A stretch of DNA of 64,000 nt from JBPRGH01 sp051418055. Its GTDB lineage: Bacteria; Bacteroidota; Bacteroidia; Cytophagales; Cyclobacteriaceae. Location of the stretch: contig JBPRGH010000085.1 in assembly GCA_051418055.1 (NCBI GenBank), forward strand, positions 124,001-188,000. The letters run 5' to 3'. The notes beneath the pieces are model-generated. The model had not been told where the DNA came from. It worked only from the letters and a program-made list of their open reading frames with translations, and made no database searches. Each line of letters starts with the position of its first letter. The first letter of the stretch is position 1. Positions 63,784 through 64,000 of the stretch are shown here, one piece after another. The translations under genes and the position numbers were made by a program.

Positions 63784-64000
63784 TTCTTACAAAGGTCGAT
63801 TCTGTCAATTTTTTAATTCACATTTATTAACAGATATGGATATTTAACCTAAACAATTCGTGTGTATTGAGAAAATATTTTTGGAAAGATTAAGCATTTA
63901 AGAGCATTTTAAGAACCCGTACATTTTGCCCTTCTTGTTTGTGCAATTTGCCACCCCAATGTAAGGCCGGAAACCTCCTTATTTGTGGAAAGAATATAAA
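63784..64000. other. Right-end noncoding stretch
   Basis: 217 bp up to the window edge with no convincing frame. TATTTTTG at 63876-63883 matches the -7 consensus on the plus strand but has no good -33 partner; any gene served would lie beyond the window. No terminator for pdeM is visible. Confidence 0.4.

Noticed and set aside
1..64000. tRNA, rRNA, CRISPR, insertion-sequence or prophage signals
   Set aside because: I looked through all noncoding gaps and found no cloverleaf, repeat-spacer array, transposase or integrase frame.

Overview
The window looks like a chromosomal segment of a Bacteroidota bacterium, most likely of the order Cytophagales. This rests on several observations. The low-GC sequence carries promoters of the Bacteroidota type (TTG, about 20 bp, TAnnTTTG). 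The dcw cluster has a Bacteroidota layout, with no ddl or murB and a PASTA-tailed FtsI. FtsZ ends in the Bacteroidota-style tail after the VPAYLR peptide. The IPExxxVDY gene sits beside acpP/fabF and pyk. There are many DUF3857, head-GIN and MORN-repeat envelope proteins. I saw no tRNA, rRNA, CRISPR array, insertion sequence, integrase or phage gene. The genus is inference.

Layout. 1-4.5 kb: a truncated barrel-like gene, a COG4324-type aminopeptidase and a DUF3108 protein, then a PhoB/PhoR-like two-component pair. 4.5-7.9 kb: an RluA-family pseudouridine synthase and the translation block rplM-rpsI-rpsB-tsf. 7.9-14.8 kb: accessory genes, including a coiled-coil protein, a possible small RNA, an unknown 230-residue protein, a VKOR/SPW membrane protein with an epimerase partner, a lipoprotein subtilase, a 42-residue lipoprotein, cmk and a further lipoprotein. 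15-19.7 kb: Na+-pumping NADH:quinone reductase nqrABCDE, without nqrF. 19.7-24 kb: DUF502 membrane protein, mnmA, a TlpA-like lipoprotein and a class III CoA-transferase.

24-39.5 kb is a tightly packed dcw cluster (mraZ-rsmH-ftsL-ftsI-murE-mraY-murD-ftsW-murG-murC-ftsQ-ftsA-ftsZ). It is led by a well-formed promoter carrying 10-bp-spaced GTGG repeats, the expected MraZ operator, and is closed by a long hairpin terminator. It encodes the cytoplasmic and lipid-linked steps of peptidoglycan synthesis and the division machinery. 39.5-47.2 kb: two paralogous DUF3857 transglutaminase-like proteins (one with a complete triad, one degenerate), a phosphodiesterase lipoprotein, a Kelch/IPT lipoprotein whose signal peptide is cut by an in-frame stop, and an FMN reductase. 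47.2-54.6 kb: pyk and the IPExxxVDY gene diverge from acpP-fabF-rnc-nadE, followed by lgt. 54.7-60.5 kb: envelope genes (POTRA barrel, MORN protein, PorV-like barrel, helix-hairpin-helix barrel protein, a 35-residue membrane peptide, head-GIN protein). 60.7-63.8 kb: the ligase-associated helicase and PdeM nuclease pair, without ligase or exonuclease.

Most of the window is housekeeping. I did not find a convincing new multi-gene system. The observations that most deserve a check are the nonsense codon in the Kelch/IPT lipoprotein signal peptide, the MraZ operator clusters in both orientations, the promoter-to-terminator unit at 8.37-8.50 kb, the rpsB/tsf intercistronic hairpin, the active/degenerate DUF3857 pair, the HHH-barrel gene with its overlapping barrel partner, and the two very small membrane or lipoprotein genes.
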